A stretch of DNA of 57,206 bases from an uncultured Blautia sp. (lineage in GTDB: Bacteria; Bacillota; Clostridia; Lachnospirales; Lachnospiraceae), in the NCBI GenBank assembly GCA_900551075.1, contig URVB01000020.1, forward strand, positions 1 to 57,206, read 5' to 3'. The translations under genes were made by a program, and so were the position numbers. Under the pieces are notes generated by a model. It was not told where the DNA came from. It ran no database searches and worked only from the letters and a program-made list of their open reading frames with translations. Positions 31,994 to 40,682 of this stretch are shown here, piece by piece; the stretch's first letter is position 1; every line of letters starts with the position of its first letter.

Positions 31994-33079
31994 ATGCCGT
32001 CATACTATGACGAAAAAACAAAGACCTGGTACTGCAAATTCTATTATACTGACTATACCGGAACGAAAAAACAGAAAAAGAAACGTGGCTTTAAACTGCA
32101 GCGTGAAGCTAAAGAATGGGAACGTTCATTCCTTCTCAAGCAGTCTGCAGAGCCAACCATGCCCTTTTCTACCCTCTGCGATCTGTACCTTGAGGACAAA
32201 AAGGAACACAATAAGCTGATTACCTACGAGACTAAAAAGAACCGGGTGGAGAAATGGCTGCTGCCATATTTTGAAAAATGCTCTGTGGATTCTATTTCTG
32301 CAGCAGATATCCGGAAGTGGCAGGCCGATCTAAAAAGCTCCATAAATGCCAATGGTCAGCCACTTTCCCCCGGCTACATGCAAAACCTTGTCACAGAGCT
32401 GTCCAGCGTATTCAATTTTGCTGTTCGTTTCTATGGCTTGTCGGTCAATCCCTGCAGGGTGGCCGGGAACACCGTAGGCCAGAAGCAAAAGAGCCTGAAT
32501 TTCTGGACAAAAGAAGAATTTGATCGCTTTATAGATACTTTTGAGCATTCTGATCCGTACTACACCGCTTTTCTCATACTCTATTACTGTGGTTTGAGAA
32601 TTGGAGAGCTTGAAGCGCTGACAGTTGCCGATATCGATCATGAAAGAAATACCATAGCCATAAACAAAACCTACCACCTGATCAACGGCGAAGGTATTAT
32701 TACTACTCCCAAAACTACCAAGGCCAACCGGACAATCTCTATCCCGGTTTTCCTCTCAGAATGTATTCAGCGCTATAAAGCCATGATCTATGGCATCACA
32801 CCGGAAACACGGCTGTTCATGGCCTCTCACTCTTCCTACGCCAGACAATTAGAGAATCACACAAAGGCAGCAGATGTGAAACGGATACGCTTGCATGATG
32901 TCCGGCATTCCCACGCTTCTCTTTTAATCGAAATGGGATTCTCCGCCCTGCTGGTATCGGAACGCCTAGGACATGAGGATGTATCTACCACACTAAACAT
33001 ATATTCGCACCTATTCCCTTCCAAGCAAACAGAAGTTGCGGAAAAGCTTGATAAATTATGTGAAAATAATGGATACTGA
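31994..33079 (+). CDS. int: Tyrosine recombinase / phage integrase
   Basis: 361 residues. An arm-binding N-terminus (YDEKTKTWYCKFYYTDYTG) and a SAM-like core-binding domain at about 60-150 precede the catalytic domain with Arg in YYCGLRIGELEAL, HxxR in HDVRHSHASLL, and LGHEDVSTTLNIYSHL with the His and nucleophile Tyr. It catalyses site-specific integration at the tRNA-Gly 3' end. GAAAGGAAG precedes the ATG. It lies 120 bases from the right att core, as usual for such elements. Confidence 0.95.
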   Translation: MPSYYDEKTKTWYCKFYYTDYTGTKKQKKKRGFKLQREAKEWERSFLLKQSAEPTMPFSTLCDLYLEDKKEHNKLITYETKKNRVEKWLLPYFEKCSVDSISAADIRKWQADLKSSINANGQPLSPGYMQNLVTELSSVFNFAVRFYGLSVNPCRVAGNTVGQKQKSLNFWTKEEFDRFIDTFEHSDPYYTAFLILYYCGLRIGELEALTVADIDHERNTIAINKTYHLINGEGIITTPKTTKANRTISIPVFLSECIQRYKAMIYGITPETRLFMASHSSYARQLENHTKAADVKRIRLHDVRHSHASLLIEMGFSALLVSERLGHEDVSTTLNIYSHLFPSKQTEVAEKLDKLCENNGY

Positions 33080-33081
33080 GT

Positions 33082-33098
33082 GGTACTGAAATGGTACT
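33082..33098. other. Putative integrase arm site, right
   Basis: GGTACTGAAATGGTACT, identical to 23427-23443, located between the integrase stop and the right att core. Confidence 0.6.
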
Positions 33099-33199
33099 AG
33101 AAAAATGAGTAAAAGAAAATAACTGCTTCAAATCAAATAAATTTCAACGTAAAATCAATAAAAAACAGATAACGGAACCGCAAAAAACGCCCTACGCGA

Positions 33200-33214
33200 T
33201 TCCCGTTATCTGCT
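33200..33214 (+). other. attR core
   Basis: TTCCCGTTATCTGCT, identical to the tRNA-Gly 3' end. The inverted sequence CAGATAACGG lies about 33 bases upstream, giving a hairpin across the junction. The host side continues with a terminator. Confidence 0.8.
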
Positions 33215-33220
33215 TATTAT

Positions 33221-33258
33221 AAAGGCTGAAGGTTCGGATTTCCGCACTTTCAGCCTTT
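33221..33258. terminator. Terminator between element and pabC
   Basis: AAAGGCTGAA (33221-33230) pairs with TTCAGCCTTT (33249-33258), followed by TTACTTTT. It probably ended the tRNA transcript before integration and can also stop the pab operon on the minus strand. Confidence 0.7.
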
Positions 33259-33305
33259 TACTTTTCTCGTTCTATTTTTTAGGAAGGTCTGTTCTTAAAA
33301 GCTTC

Positions 33306-34070
33306 CTATCCAAACGCTTTTATAAAACGGACTCCTTCACCCGCTTCACCACCGTTTCTGGCCTTCCTGTACGCAGCCATACATTCCTCCGTCCATGGAC
33401 CTCCGGAAAATAATTTTTCTTCCAGGCTTGTTACAGGCATCACACCCATCAGGGAATTTGTCACAAAGCATTCCTCCATCTCCGCAACCTCATCCCTTGT
33501 CAGCACACATTCCGTCACGGAAAAATTCTCCTTTAAAAAACGGCGCAGAATTCCCGGCAGCAACCCGCAGGAAACGGCGGGCGTATAGAGCCTGCCCTCC
33601 TTTGCAAAAAAAATATTAGTGGCCGTCCCCTCACAGATCTCACCCCTGCTGTTCAGAAATATCTGTTCATCAGCCCCCAAAGAAGCAGCTCTTCGTTTCT
33701 CTAAAATGCAGTCTCCGTAATTCATTGTTTTGTGATACACCAATGGAGACGTTTCATTTCGATAGACACTACTGTATACCAGCCGGAAGCCTCTCTCCAG
33801 CATTTCAGGTGTATAGGGATTCGGACGAGTGGTAAAAATACAGTTTTTTTCGGAAACCATAATTTTCAGGGCAAAGTGATCGGCATTCTGCGAAGATAGA
33901 AAATGCATGATCTCCGCCTCCGTAACAAGACGTGAAATTCCCAGCTCATCAAGCGATTGGTGAAGACGCTCCAAATGCCATCCAAGAAAAAGCGGTCTCT
34001 TGTTTTCCACGCTGACAGTCTCAAAAAGTCCCAGACCGAATTGATACCCCTCATCCAATGTAATCTGCAT
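33306..34070 (-). CDS. pabC: Aminodeoxychorismate lyase (class IV PLP enzyme)
   Basis: 254 residues from ATG 34070, with GGGAGG just upstream. Class IV aminotransferase motifs are seen: GLFETVSVENKRPLFLGWHLERL, KTMNYGDCILEKRRA with the PLP Lys, and NSRGEICEGTATNIFF. It releases pyruvate from 4-amino-4-deoxychorismate to give para-aminobenzoate for folate. It is the last gene of pabABC; its start lies 1 base past the pabB stop. Context removes the doubt with D-amino acid or branched-chain aminotransferases. Confidence 0.88.
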   Translation of the reverse strand: MQITLDEGYQFGLGLFETVSVENKRPLFLGWHLERLHQSLDELGISRLVTEAEIMHFLSSQNADHFALKIMVSEKNCIFTTRPNPYTPEMLERGFRLVYSSVYRNETSPLVYHKTMNYGDCILEKRRAASLGADEQIFLNSRGEICEGTATNIFFAKEGRLYTPAVSCGLLPGILRRFLKENFSVTECVLTRDEVAEMEECFVTNSLMGVMPVTSLEEKLFSGGPWTEECMAAYRKARNGGEAGEGVRFIKAFG

Positions 34071-34071
34071 G

Positions 34072-35436
34072 TTATTTCCTCCCATTTAATACATAAAGAA
34101 GCGCCCTTGCCTTCTGAATGGTTTCCTCATATTCAAATTCCAGCTCTGATTCATAAGTAATCCCTCCGCCTGCACCAAGATGATAGATGCCGTTCCGGTA
34201 TAAGGCCGTCCGAATTACAATATTAAAGTCACAATCTCCATCCAGGGATAAGTAACCCATAGAGCCCGTATAAAGGTTGCGCCTGCTGTGTTCCAGCTCA
34301 TCGATCAGTTCCATGGCGCGCAGCTTCGGCGCTCCTGTGATCGAGCCGCCGGGAAAAACAGCCTCCAGAAGATCCATAACCGTCAGCTCCGGACGCAGCT
34401 CTCCTACAATGTTGGAGATCAGATGAAATACCGTCGCATAGGCTTCCACCGTAAATAATTCCGTCACCCTCACACTTCCCGGAATACAAACACGGTTCAG
34501 ATCATTCCGCTCCAGATCCACAATCATCAGAAGCTCACTCTTATCCTTCCCTGATAATTCCAGTTCTCTTCGAAGAGCTGCATCCTCCTTGGGCGTGCTG
34601 CCCCTCTTTCTGGTTCCCTTGATCGGACGGGTCTGCACCCTTCTGCTGCGCATCTGCAAAAATCGCTCCGGAGAGGCAGATACCACCTGGAAATCTCCAT
34701 AATTAAAGTAGCCGCCAAAAGGAGAGGGATTGCTTCTGCGAAGTCCCTGAAACATCTCATACGGATGCATGTCGCTTGCAATCTGCAATTGCTGCGTCAT
34801 ATTGGCAATATAAATATCTCCCTCAATGATATATTGGATCATTCTCTGAACGGCCGCCATATAATCCTCTTTCGTAAAATTCGCCCGGACCCCCTCTGGC
34901 AGGGAAGGAACAGGGTCAGCGAACACAGCCTCTGCCAGTGTCTCTGCCCTGCGTACAAGCTCCCGGAGTTCCCTCATGCCTGCTTCACAATCCTGCCCAT
35001 GGCCGTTGGCAGCCAGAAACATCCTGTGCTTAACGTGATCTTCAATGATAAAGCTGTCATAAAAGATCAAAATACTATCCGGAATATCCACATCCTGCCC
35101 ATGCTGTGATCTTACTTGTTCTTTTTTCCTTCCATAATCATAAGAAAAATATCCCACAGCTCCGGATACCAGAGGGAGTTCCGTATGATTTTCCTCCTGA
35201 TTTTCCCTCAGATATCTTTTTACATAGGTTTCAAAGCTTTCCTCCGCCACTTTCCCATTAATGGTAAACTGTGCGCCCTTCACCAGCTTCAAATACGGAT
35301 GTAATGCAATGATGGAGTAACGGCCAAGCTGATTTTGCAGAGAAGAATCCAAGAATACAGCGTCATCTCTGTCATACACCAGTGAAAAAATCCGGTCAAT
35401 CGCCGGGTATTGTTCAAATTCCTGTATCAACTGCAT
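34072..35436 (-). CDS. pabB: Aminodeoxychorismate synthase component I
   Basis: 454 residues from ATG 35436 (GGAGGGAACAAC upstream). The chorismate-binding domain is clear in the C-terminal half: GDIYIANMTQQLQI, NPSPFGGYFNYGDFQVVSASPERF, RPIKGTRKRG, DLERNDLNRVC and GSITGAPKLRAMELIDELE. The PIKGT motif is PabB-type rather than TrpE-type. With PabA it converts chorismate and glutamine to aminodeoxychorismate. It overlaps the pabA end by 23 bases. Confidence 0.93.
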   Translation of the reverse strand: MQLIQEFEQYPAIDRIFSLVYDRDDAVFLDSSLQNQLGRYSIIALHPYLKLVKGAQFTINGKVAEESFETYVKRYLRENQEENHTELPLVSGAVGYFSYDYGRKKEQVRSQHGQDVDIPDSILIFYDSFIIEDHVKHRMFLAANGHGQDCEAGMRELRELVRRAETLAEAVFADPVPSLPEGVRANFTKEDYMAAVQRMIQYIIEGDIYIANMTQQLQIASDMHPYEMFQGLRRSNPSPFGGYFNYGDFQVVSASPERFLQMRSRRVQTRPIKGTRKRGSTPKEDAALRRELELSGKDKSELLMIVDLERNDLNRVCIPGSVRVTELFTVEAYATVFHLISNIVGELRPELTVMDLLEAVFPGGSITGAPKLRAMELIDELEHSRRNLYTGSMGYLSLDGDCDFNIVIRTALYRNGIYHLGAGGGITYESELEFEYEETIQKARALLYVLNGRK

Positions 35437-36019
35437 GTTGTTCCCTCCATTGTTCACAAATTTTATGAAAATTCATCAGCAGCTCATGTCCATACTGGGT
35501 CAGTACTGCTTCCGGATGGAACTGCACCCCGTAAACAGGCATTTCTCTGTGCTCCAACCCCATGATCACTCCCTCCTCGCTCCATGCACTTACCCTTAAA
35601 CAGGATGGAAACCCTTCTTTGGATACGATCAGAGAATGATACCGTGTCACCTCATATACAGCGGGCAGTCCCGCAAACAAGCCTGTACCATCATGCCGGA
35701 TTTTTGTGACTTTTCCATGCATGGGACGGCTCCCCTTACACACCTTCCCTCCAAATGCCTGTCCCAGGGTCTGATGCCCGAGACACACCCCCAATATAGG
35801 GACTTTATTCTGAAATTCCTGTAAAACTCTGTGGGATTCTACGGCATCCTCAGGCCGTTTCGGACCCGGAGAGAGAATGATTCCCTGCGGCTGCAATGCA
35901 TAGATTTCGGACAGCATGATCTCATCTGCCCGCCTGACCAGAACCTCCTGCCCGAGCTCTCTCATATAAGCGGACAGATTATAGACAAAAGAATCGTAAT
36001 TATCGACCATAAAATACAT
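35414..36019 (-). CDS. pabA: Aminodeoxychorismate synthase glutamine amidotransferase
   Basis: 201 residues, a class I glutamine amidotransferase: VDNYDSFVYNL start, GIILSPGPKRP, nucleophile Cys in GVCLGHQTLGQAFGG, and the His-Glu pair in GVQFHPEAVLTQYG. It supplies ammonia to PabB. First gene of the pab operon, with a consensus promoter 83-110 bases upstream and a hairpin that includes its RBS region. PabA and TrpG are close relatives; pabBC context settles it. Confidence 0.92.
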   Translation of the reverse strand: MYFMVDNYDSFVYNLSAYMRELGQEVLVRRADEIMLSEIYALQPQGIILSPGPKRPEDAVESHRVLQEFQNKVPILGVCLGHQTLGQAFGGKVCKGSRPMHGKVTKIRHDGTGLFAGLPAVYEVTRYHSLIVSKEGFPSCLRVSAWSEEGVIMGLEHREMPVYGVQFHPEAVLTQYGHELLMNFHKICEQWREQHAVDTGI

Positions 36020-36026
36020 AAAAACA

Positions 36027-36082
36027 GACCTACCTCACTTTCTGCGAAATTCACAGTCGTTATCCTAAAGTGAGATTAGGTC
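36027..36082 (-). promoter_or_regulatory. Leader hairpin of pabABC
   Basis: On the transcript GACCTA and TCACTTT (36082-36067) pair with AAAGTGA and TAGGTC (36041-36027), leaving a 25-base loop, directly followed by TGTTTTT and the pabA ATG. The right arm contains the GTGAGGTAGG ribosome-binding region, so folding would hide it, or the stem plus T-run could end transcription. It does not look like the tetrahydrofolate riboswitch. Confidence 0.55.
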
Positions 36083-36101
36083 CGTAACCTGTATGATTTG
36101 C

Positions 36102-36130
36102 ATTATAAAGAAAACTTAAGGAAATGTCAA
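36102..36130 (-). promoter_or_regulatory. Promoter of pabABC
   Basis: On the minus strand TTGACA (36130-36125), a 17-base spacer and TATAAT (36107-36102), a full consensus match. Confidence 0.85.
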
Positions 36131-36254
36131 ATCCTCATAATCAGAATATCTCCCATAAGATACTCGGCTGCTGTAAAGAAATGTACGCATAACATCCACG
36201 GGAATCCATTCCTACCGGCTTTTGCTGTGTTCATTCTCCTTACCGGTGAAGTTC

Positions 36255-36419
36255 ACTATCACCCGTTTTATAGATAACCGGTATGCAGTCGGTCAGATTA
36301 TAGACACGTTGCAGGAAATGAATTTCAAAAAACACGAAGGAATAGACTGCCAGCCGGCCTATACACGCACGGAACTGACAGATGCATTTATGGAAGTATC
36401 CGCAAAGTGGTCGCTATAG
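36255..36419 (+). pseudogene. IS1634-type transposase C-terminal remnant
   Basis: The frame encodes RYAVGQIIDTLQEMNF and, a few residues on, QPAYTRTELTDAFME, which matches the C-terminal part of IS1634/IS4-like transposases. It lacks the catalytic domain, and the last residues run into the neighbouring galactanase fragment on the other strand. The insertion probably helped to break that gene. Confidence 0.6.
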
Positions 36420-36636
36420 TGGAAATCCAGCAATATTTTCATGTCAAGCGCCCTTGCTCTTTTTGCAGAGTGAATCAGTCCCGCTGTATCTGCATAACCA
36501 AGCTTGACGACCATTCCGTCTGGCTTTGTCCATTTAAAATCCGAAGGCGGCTTTACGAACGCTCTCAGCCTGACGGCATCTGGCTCAACAAGCCGATGTC
36601 CGCACCGCAGATAATTATATTTTCCGCGCTTTTCAT
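36380..36636 (-). pseudogene. GH53 endo-beta-1,4-galactanase remnant
   Basis: Starts at ATG 36636, which overlaps the GH2 stop by four bases. The first frame gives ENIIICGADIGLLSQMPSG and a stop; a second frame then gives DAVRLRAFVKPPSDF and AKRARALDMKILLDFHYSDHF. GADIGLLSQM, VRLR and LLDFHYSD are hallmarks of GH53 galactanases. So there is an internal deletion with frameshift, and the rest of the roughly 330-residue domain is gone. It would have released galacto-oligosaccharides for the neighbouring GH2 enzyme. Confidence 0.8.
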
Positions 36637-39125
36637 TTTTTGTCTCCTTCCTCCTTCTGTACTTCAATTTCGATGTGCTGTGTAGCACATCCGTCCGCCG
36701 TGATCACAGCCTTTATCGTTCCTCCCTCCTCTCCTGCGCGCAGGACAGCCATTGCATACCCATCATAGGTTTCCCATTCCGCATCATCGTAGCTTCTTAT
36801 GGACTTAGGATCGGCACTTCCGAACGCCTCCAGTCTTCCGGCTCCCTCCACGGAGACAGTAATTTTTTTCGATGCAAAAAGATTTTCGATTCCGTCTTTG
36901 TCTGTCAGTTTTATGGTAAGGAAAGCGAGGTCTTCCCCGTCCGCGCGCAACACCGTTCGATCCGCTTTCACGTTGAGCTGTATATCTTCTCCTGCTGTTG
37001 CAAGTATAAATCTTCCGGTTTCCTTCCCGTCCTTATAGCTTACCGCCAAGAGTTCTCCTGGCTCATAGGACAGCTCATAGGTTGCCGTAAAGTCATATTC
37101 TTCTCCTGCCGGTTTTCTTCCCAGGGAGCGTCCGTTTAAGAAAAGTTCCACTTCCCCGGAATCCGCATAGATATCCACAATCGCAGGCTTTCCTTCATAT
37201 CCCGGCCAAGTCCAGCTTGCAACGGTATCCTTGTGCATCCAGGGCGTTTTCGAGCATGTCATTCCATACCGATTTAAGCGCTCCACCCCGATATAGGGCT
37301 CTTTCCGGAGTCCGTACACGATCTCGCGCAGGTAACTGAGGGGACGCCGGTATCCGATCAGATCCAGGTCACCGATATAAGCAGTACGCTCCGGGTATAC
37401 ACTGGAAAAGTTCGCAGTGCTGTCATAGTGGAAGATACCGCAGCCCGCCTCGCCAAGATAATCATATCCAGTCCAGGTGAAATCACCGATTACATGCGGA
37501 TACCGCTTTACAATTCCCCACAGCCGCACGATATCCGCCGGATACGTTTCAGTGCCGAGAACTGTCTTGTTCGGATGCAGTTCATGCTCCAAAATATGTC
37601 GGCCCGTCATATAATTCAGTCCAATAATATCGCTGGCGGAAGAGCACCCCTCCAACGCCTCGGTTAGAAGAGGATGTGTTGAAAAATACTCCCCACGTTC
37701 CCCCTCCATAAGCCCCATAAAGCTATTGAAGGCATTGCTGCCGTCCTGATTTCCGTCCCCTTTGGTCGGAAGGCTACCAAATTTCACTGAGACATCCTGC
37801 ATAATATCCCTGAGTCGGTATCCGGCTGTCATCAGACCGCTCTGAGCCATCGTCGTGTAGCGCGTATGGTCAAGTGCACGCAGCTTATTGCAGATTTTGC
37901 GGTTGATCGCCGCCCCTGCTTCAGATCCTGCTTCCGAAATCTCGTTTCCCGAACAGTACAGGATTACGGACGGGTGGTTATAATCTTTTGCCACCATCTG
38001 TTCTGCCACCTGTTCCCAGCAATTTTCAAAATGCAGGGCGAAATCAGCGGGATTCTTGTGAAACGTCCACATATCGCTGATTTCATCCATCACCAGTATG
38101 CCGTAGCGGTCGCACGCATCCAGCATCGCCTTGCCCATCGGGTGGTGCGAACTGCGGATACTGTTAAAGCCTGCCTCCTTTAACTGCCTTATACGGCGCT
38201 CTTCCGCACTTTTTAAGGTAGCCGCACCCAGAATGCCGTTATCATGGTGAATACATGCTCCGCGCAGTTTTATTTCTTTTCCATTCAGCCGGAGTCCATG
38301 TACGGCATCCAGAAGCAGCGTGCGGATACCGAATGTCTCTGTTGTCTCATCCAGCACTTCCCCAGTACTTTCCACCTCTGCCCTGCACTGGTAGAGACTG
38401 GGCGTGTCACAATTCCAGAGCTGGGGCTTTTCAATGCAGATGATATGATGCGACATCTCCTGTGTATCCGGGTAAAGAATGACTTTCTGCCAGTCTGACG
38501 CAACTGTTTTCCCATCCTTCAGAAGAGAGATATTTACATTCACGCTCTCCCTGATCCGGCTGATACTCTTAAGCTGCACGTCAATCTCTACAATTGCCGA
38601 CTCTGTATCTGCAGCCAGCGTGGTGATCCTGAGACCGTCTGCGGGGACATGTATCCTGCCCCCAGTCATCAGTCTGACATCTCTGTATATCCCGCTCCCG
38701 GTATACCAACGGCTGTTAGGAGACGTGCTGTTTGCTGCGATTACCTTGATTTGGTTCTTGTTACCGTAATTGAGAAATGGATTTAATTCCACGTAAAAAT
38801 TAGAATATCCATACAGGTTGGTCGCAGCCAGTGCTCCGTTGACATACACCATCGCCGTCTGGTAAACACCTTCAAATTCCAGAAATACCTTTTTCTCCTT
38901 CCATTCCGCAGGTACGTCCAAAGCTTTCTGGTAAATATATTCCCCACCCGGATAGAACCCGCTCTGTGCGCCGCTCTCCACTTCCGGTGAGCGCTCCTCA
39001 TGAATCATCGCGTCGTGCGGCAGATGTACAGTATGTATCTCGTCCGTCCCCAGAAATGCCGCTGTGGCCGCACTACTTCCACCTTTTACAACACGCCAGT
39101 CTCGATTGAAATTCTCACGTATCAT
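36633..39125 (-). CDS. GH2 beta-galactosidase
   Basis: 830 residues from ATG 39125 (GGAGAGAAAGC upstream; four-base overlap with the symporter stop). Domain order: sugar-binding jelly roll (LPHDAMIHEERSPEV...YPGGEYIYQKAL), immunoglobulin-like domain, TIM barrel with SIRSSHHPMGKAMLDACDRYGILVMDE and the acid/base Glu in VILYCSGNEISE, nucleophile region TETYPADIV, and C-terminal beta domains including DUF4982-like VDIYADSGEVELFLNGRSLG. It is cytoplasmic, with no signal peptide. Substrate is probably a beta-galactoside brought in by the adjacent symporter; beta-glucuronide is less likely. Confidence 0.9.
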   Translation of the reverse strand: MIRENFNRDWRVVKGGSSAATAAFLGTDEIHTVHLPHDAMIHEERSPEVESGAQSGFYPGGEYIYQKALDVPAEWKEKKVFLEFEGVYQTAMVYVNGALAATNLYGYSNFYVELNPFLNYGNKNQIKVIAANSTSPNSRWYTGSGIYRDVRLMTGGRIHVPADGLRITTLAADTESAIVEIDVQLKSISRIRESVNVNISLLKDGKTVASDWQKVILYPDTQEMSHHIICIEKPQLWNCDTPSLYQCRAEVESTGEVLDETTETFGIRTLLLDAVHGLRLNGKEIKLRGACIHHDNGILGAATLKSAEERRIRQLKEAGFNSIRSSHHPMGKAMLDACDRYGILVMDEISDMWTFHKNPADFALHFENCWEQVAEQMVAKDYNHPSVILYCSGNEISEAGSEAGAAINRKICNKLRALDHTRYTTMAQSGLMTAGYRLRDIMQDVSVKFGSLPTKGDGNQDGSNAFNSFMGLMEGERGEYFSTHPLLTEALEGCSSASDIIGLNYMTGRHILEHELHPNKTVLGTETYPADIVRLWGIVKRYPHVIGDFTWTGYDYLGEAGCGIFHYDSTANFSSVYPERTAYIGDLDLIGYRRPLSYLREIVYGLRKEPYIGVERLNRYGMTCSKTPWMHKDTVASWTWPGYEGKPAIVDIYADSGEVELFLNGRSLGRKPAGEEYDFTATYELSYEPGELLAVSYKDGKETGRFILATAGEDIQLNVKADRTVLRADGEDLAFLTIKLTDKDGIENLFASKKITVSVEGAGRLEAFGSADPKSIRSYDDAEWETYDGYAMAVLRAGEEGGTIKAVITADGCATQHIEIEVQKEEGDKK

Positions 39126-40498
39126 GCTTTCTCTCCTTCCAAATGTGCTTTGTCCCATTCTCTGTTTGCCTGCTCAACTTTAAGGAAGTAAATTAATATC
39201 GCCATAATAACACCGAAGATCAGCGGAATTATTGCGTACATAAAAAAGATCATATTGACTGCGCCTGCACTCTGAACCTCTGCGGTGCCGTCAAAGTTAC
39301 CAAGTGCCAGAAGCCATCCGACGACCGCACTTCCGATACCCCCGCCCAGTTTTACGCCGATGGACGAACAACTGAACATCACGCCGTCGATTCTTGCCTT
39401 CTGTGTCCGCCAGGTATAATCGCTCGTTTCCGCAACCAGTGCATTGAGTGTTCCGGTGAGCGGCCCTCCGGCCATATTCCGCAGGAATGTAGCTATAAGC
39501 ATCACCGGGAGATTTTTCGTCACCGCACCCGCGATAAAGACGATACCCATGAGAAGCGTAATGATACGGGCATATAAATTCATTTTCCACATGCTTCCGA
39601 ATTTCTTTACAAGCATCGGTGTCATGGTCAGAATAATCATGACCGGAACGAGCTGGAACAAGGAAAAGGTTCCCAAAAGCGCCGGATTGCCCATATAATA
39701 GGTCATAAAGTAAATTGCAGAACCCTGCGTGATTCCACTGTAAACATAGTTTGCAAGGTACAGCCCGAGAATAAGCAGATAATATGGATTTTTAAACAAA
39801 AGCTTTAATGCCGTTCCAAAACTGACCGTATCCGCTGTTTTTTTGTTTTCTCCCGACGAAGTCACATTCTCGTCCGGCACCTCTTTTACCATAAGCACAC
39901 TGAATGTGTTAACAACAAGTGCTATGATTGCAAAAATTAAAGCGACCGTGCGCCAGCCTTTTGTGCCGCCGCCGAATTGTTCCACAAGACCCATTACACT
40001 GTAAGATACAATCAGTGTGGTAAACGTCGCAAAGATAAAGCGGATGGAGCCAAGCTGTACCCTCTCCTGTCCGTTTTTGGTAATCTTTGCCGCCAGCGCA
40101 GCGTAAGCGATGCTGTTTGCTGTGTAGAATATTGCGTTAAATGCCGTATAAAACACGAAGAAGTAAGCATATTGCATGGTTTGGCTCGTATCGGGAATAC
40201 AGAATACCAGAAACAGGCATGCAGAAACACCAATCTGTCCATAGAGCATCCACGGACGTGCCTGCCCCATCTTACTCTTTGTCCGATCCATCAGTCCCCC
40301 GAAAAAGATATCCGACACACCGTCCAATAGCTTTGATAACATCATCAGTGTACCAATTACCGCACTGCTTAACCCCACTGCATTTGTAAGGTAAATCATT
40401 ACAAAACTGGAAATCAGCGCATATCCGCAGTTTGATGCCATATCGCCGGAGCCGTAGGCAATCTTCTGATACCATTTCAAATATTTTTTTTCACCCAT
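39122..40498 (-). CDS. GPH-family glycoside:cation symporter
   Basis: 458 residues with twelve predicted membrane helices. The start KIAYGSGDMASNCGYALISSFVMIYLTNAVGL and GGLMDRTKSKMGQARPWMLYG are typical of the GPH (MelB/LacS-like) family; no PTS IIA tail is present. It imports galactosides or related glycosides with Na+ or H+. It opens the leftward sugar operon and is divergent from an AraC-type regulator, which likely controls it. Confidence 0.92.
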   Translation of the reverse strand: MGEKKYLKWYQKIAYGSGDMASNCGYALISSFVMIYLTNAVGLSSAVIGTLMMLSKLLDGVSDIFFGGLMDRTKSKMGQARPWMLYGQIGVSACLFLVFCIPDTSQTMQYAYFFVFYTAFNAIFYTANSIAYAALAAKITKNGQERVQLGSIRFIFATFTTLIVSYSVMGLVEQFGGGTKGWRTVALIFAIIALVVNTFSVLMVKEVPDENVTSSGENKKTADTVSFGTALKLLFKNPYYLLILGLYLANYVYSGITQGSAIYFMTYYMGNPALLGTFSLFQLVPVMIILTMTPMLVKKFGSMWKMNLYARIITLLMGIVFIAGAVTKNLPVMLIATFLRNMAGGPLTGTLNALVAETSDYTWRTQKARIDGVMFSCSSIGVKLGGGIGSAVVGWLLALGNFDGTAEVQSAGAVNMIFFMYAIIPLIFGVIMAILIYFLKVEQANREWDKAHLEGEKA

Positions 40499-40530
40499 AA
40501 AAATATCCTTTCCTCTTTACTTTTGTTGTG

Positions 40531-40558
40531 ATAATGTATATACTTTATCCTGATACAA
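40531..40558 (-). promoter_or_regulatory. Probable promoter of the symporter operon
   Basis: On the minus strand TTGTAT (40558-40553), a 16-base spacer and CATTAT (40536-40531), 33 bases before the symporter ATG. It lies in the 184-base divergent gap. Confidence 0.45.
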
Positions 40559-40682
40559 GCATATTTTAGTCACTTTTACCAAATGTAGCAATATCACAAA
40601 CGGTTGAACACTTACATTTTTAGTGTCAGATTCGTGGGCGTTTCATTAAATGCAGGATGGTATGGAAACCGAGGAGGCATCC

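Larger units (their letters stand above)
23354..33214. mobile_element. Integrated capsid-encoding satellite-like element (about 9.9 kb)
   Basis: Bounded by the 15-bp direct repeat TTCCCGTTATCTGCT at 23354-23368 (tRNA-Gly 3' end) and 33200-33214. Contents: tyrosine integrase next to the right end, an XRE-XRE switch, small regulators, ERF annealing protein, replication initiator, DnaC-like loader, small membrane protein, scaffold, major capsid and sigma factor. Portal, terminase, head-tail, tail and lysis genes are all absent. Composition is less AT-rich than the cluster to its left. It fits a phage satellite that brings its own capsid, or a remnant prophage; intact att sites, arm sites and open frames favour a functional unit. 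Confidence 0.8.

Noticed and set aside
36020..36082. Tetrahydrofolate riboswitch before pabA
   Set aside because: The leader is a single split stem and lacks the conserved core I would expect of that class.
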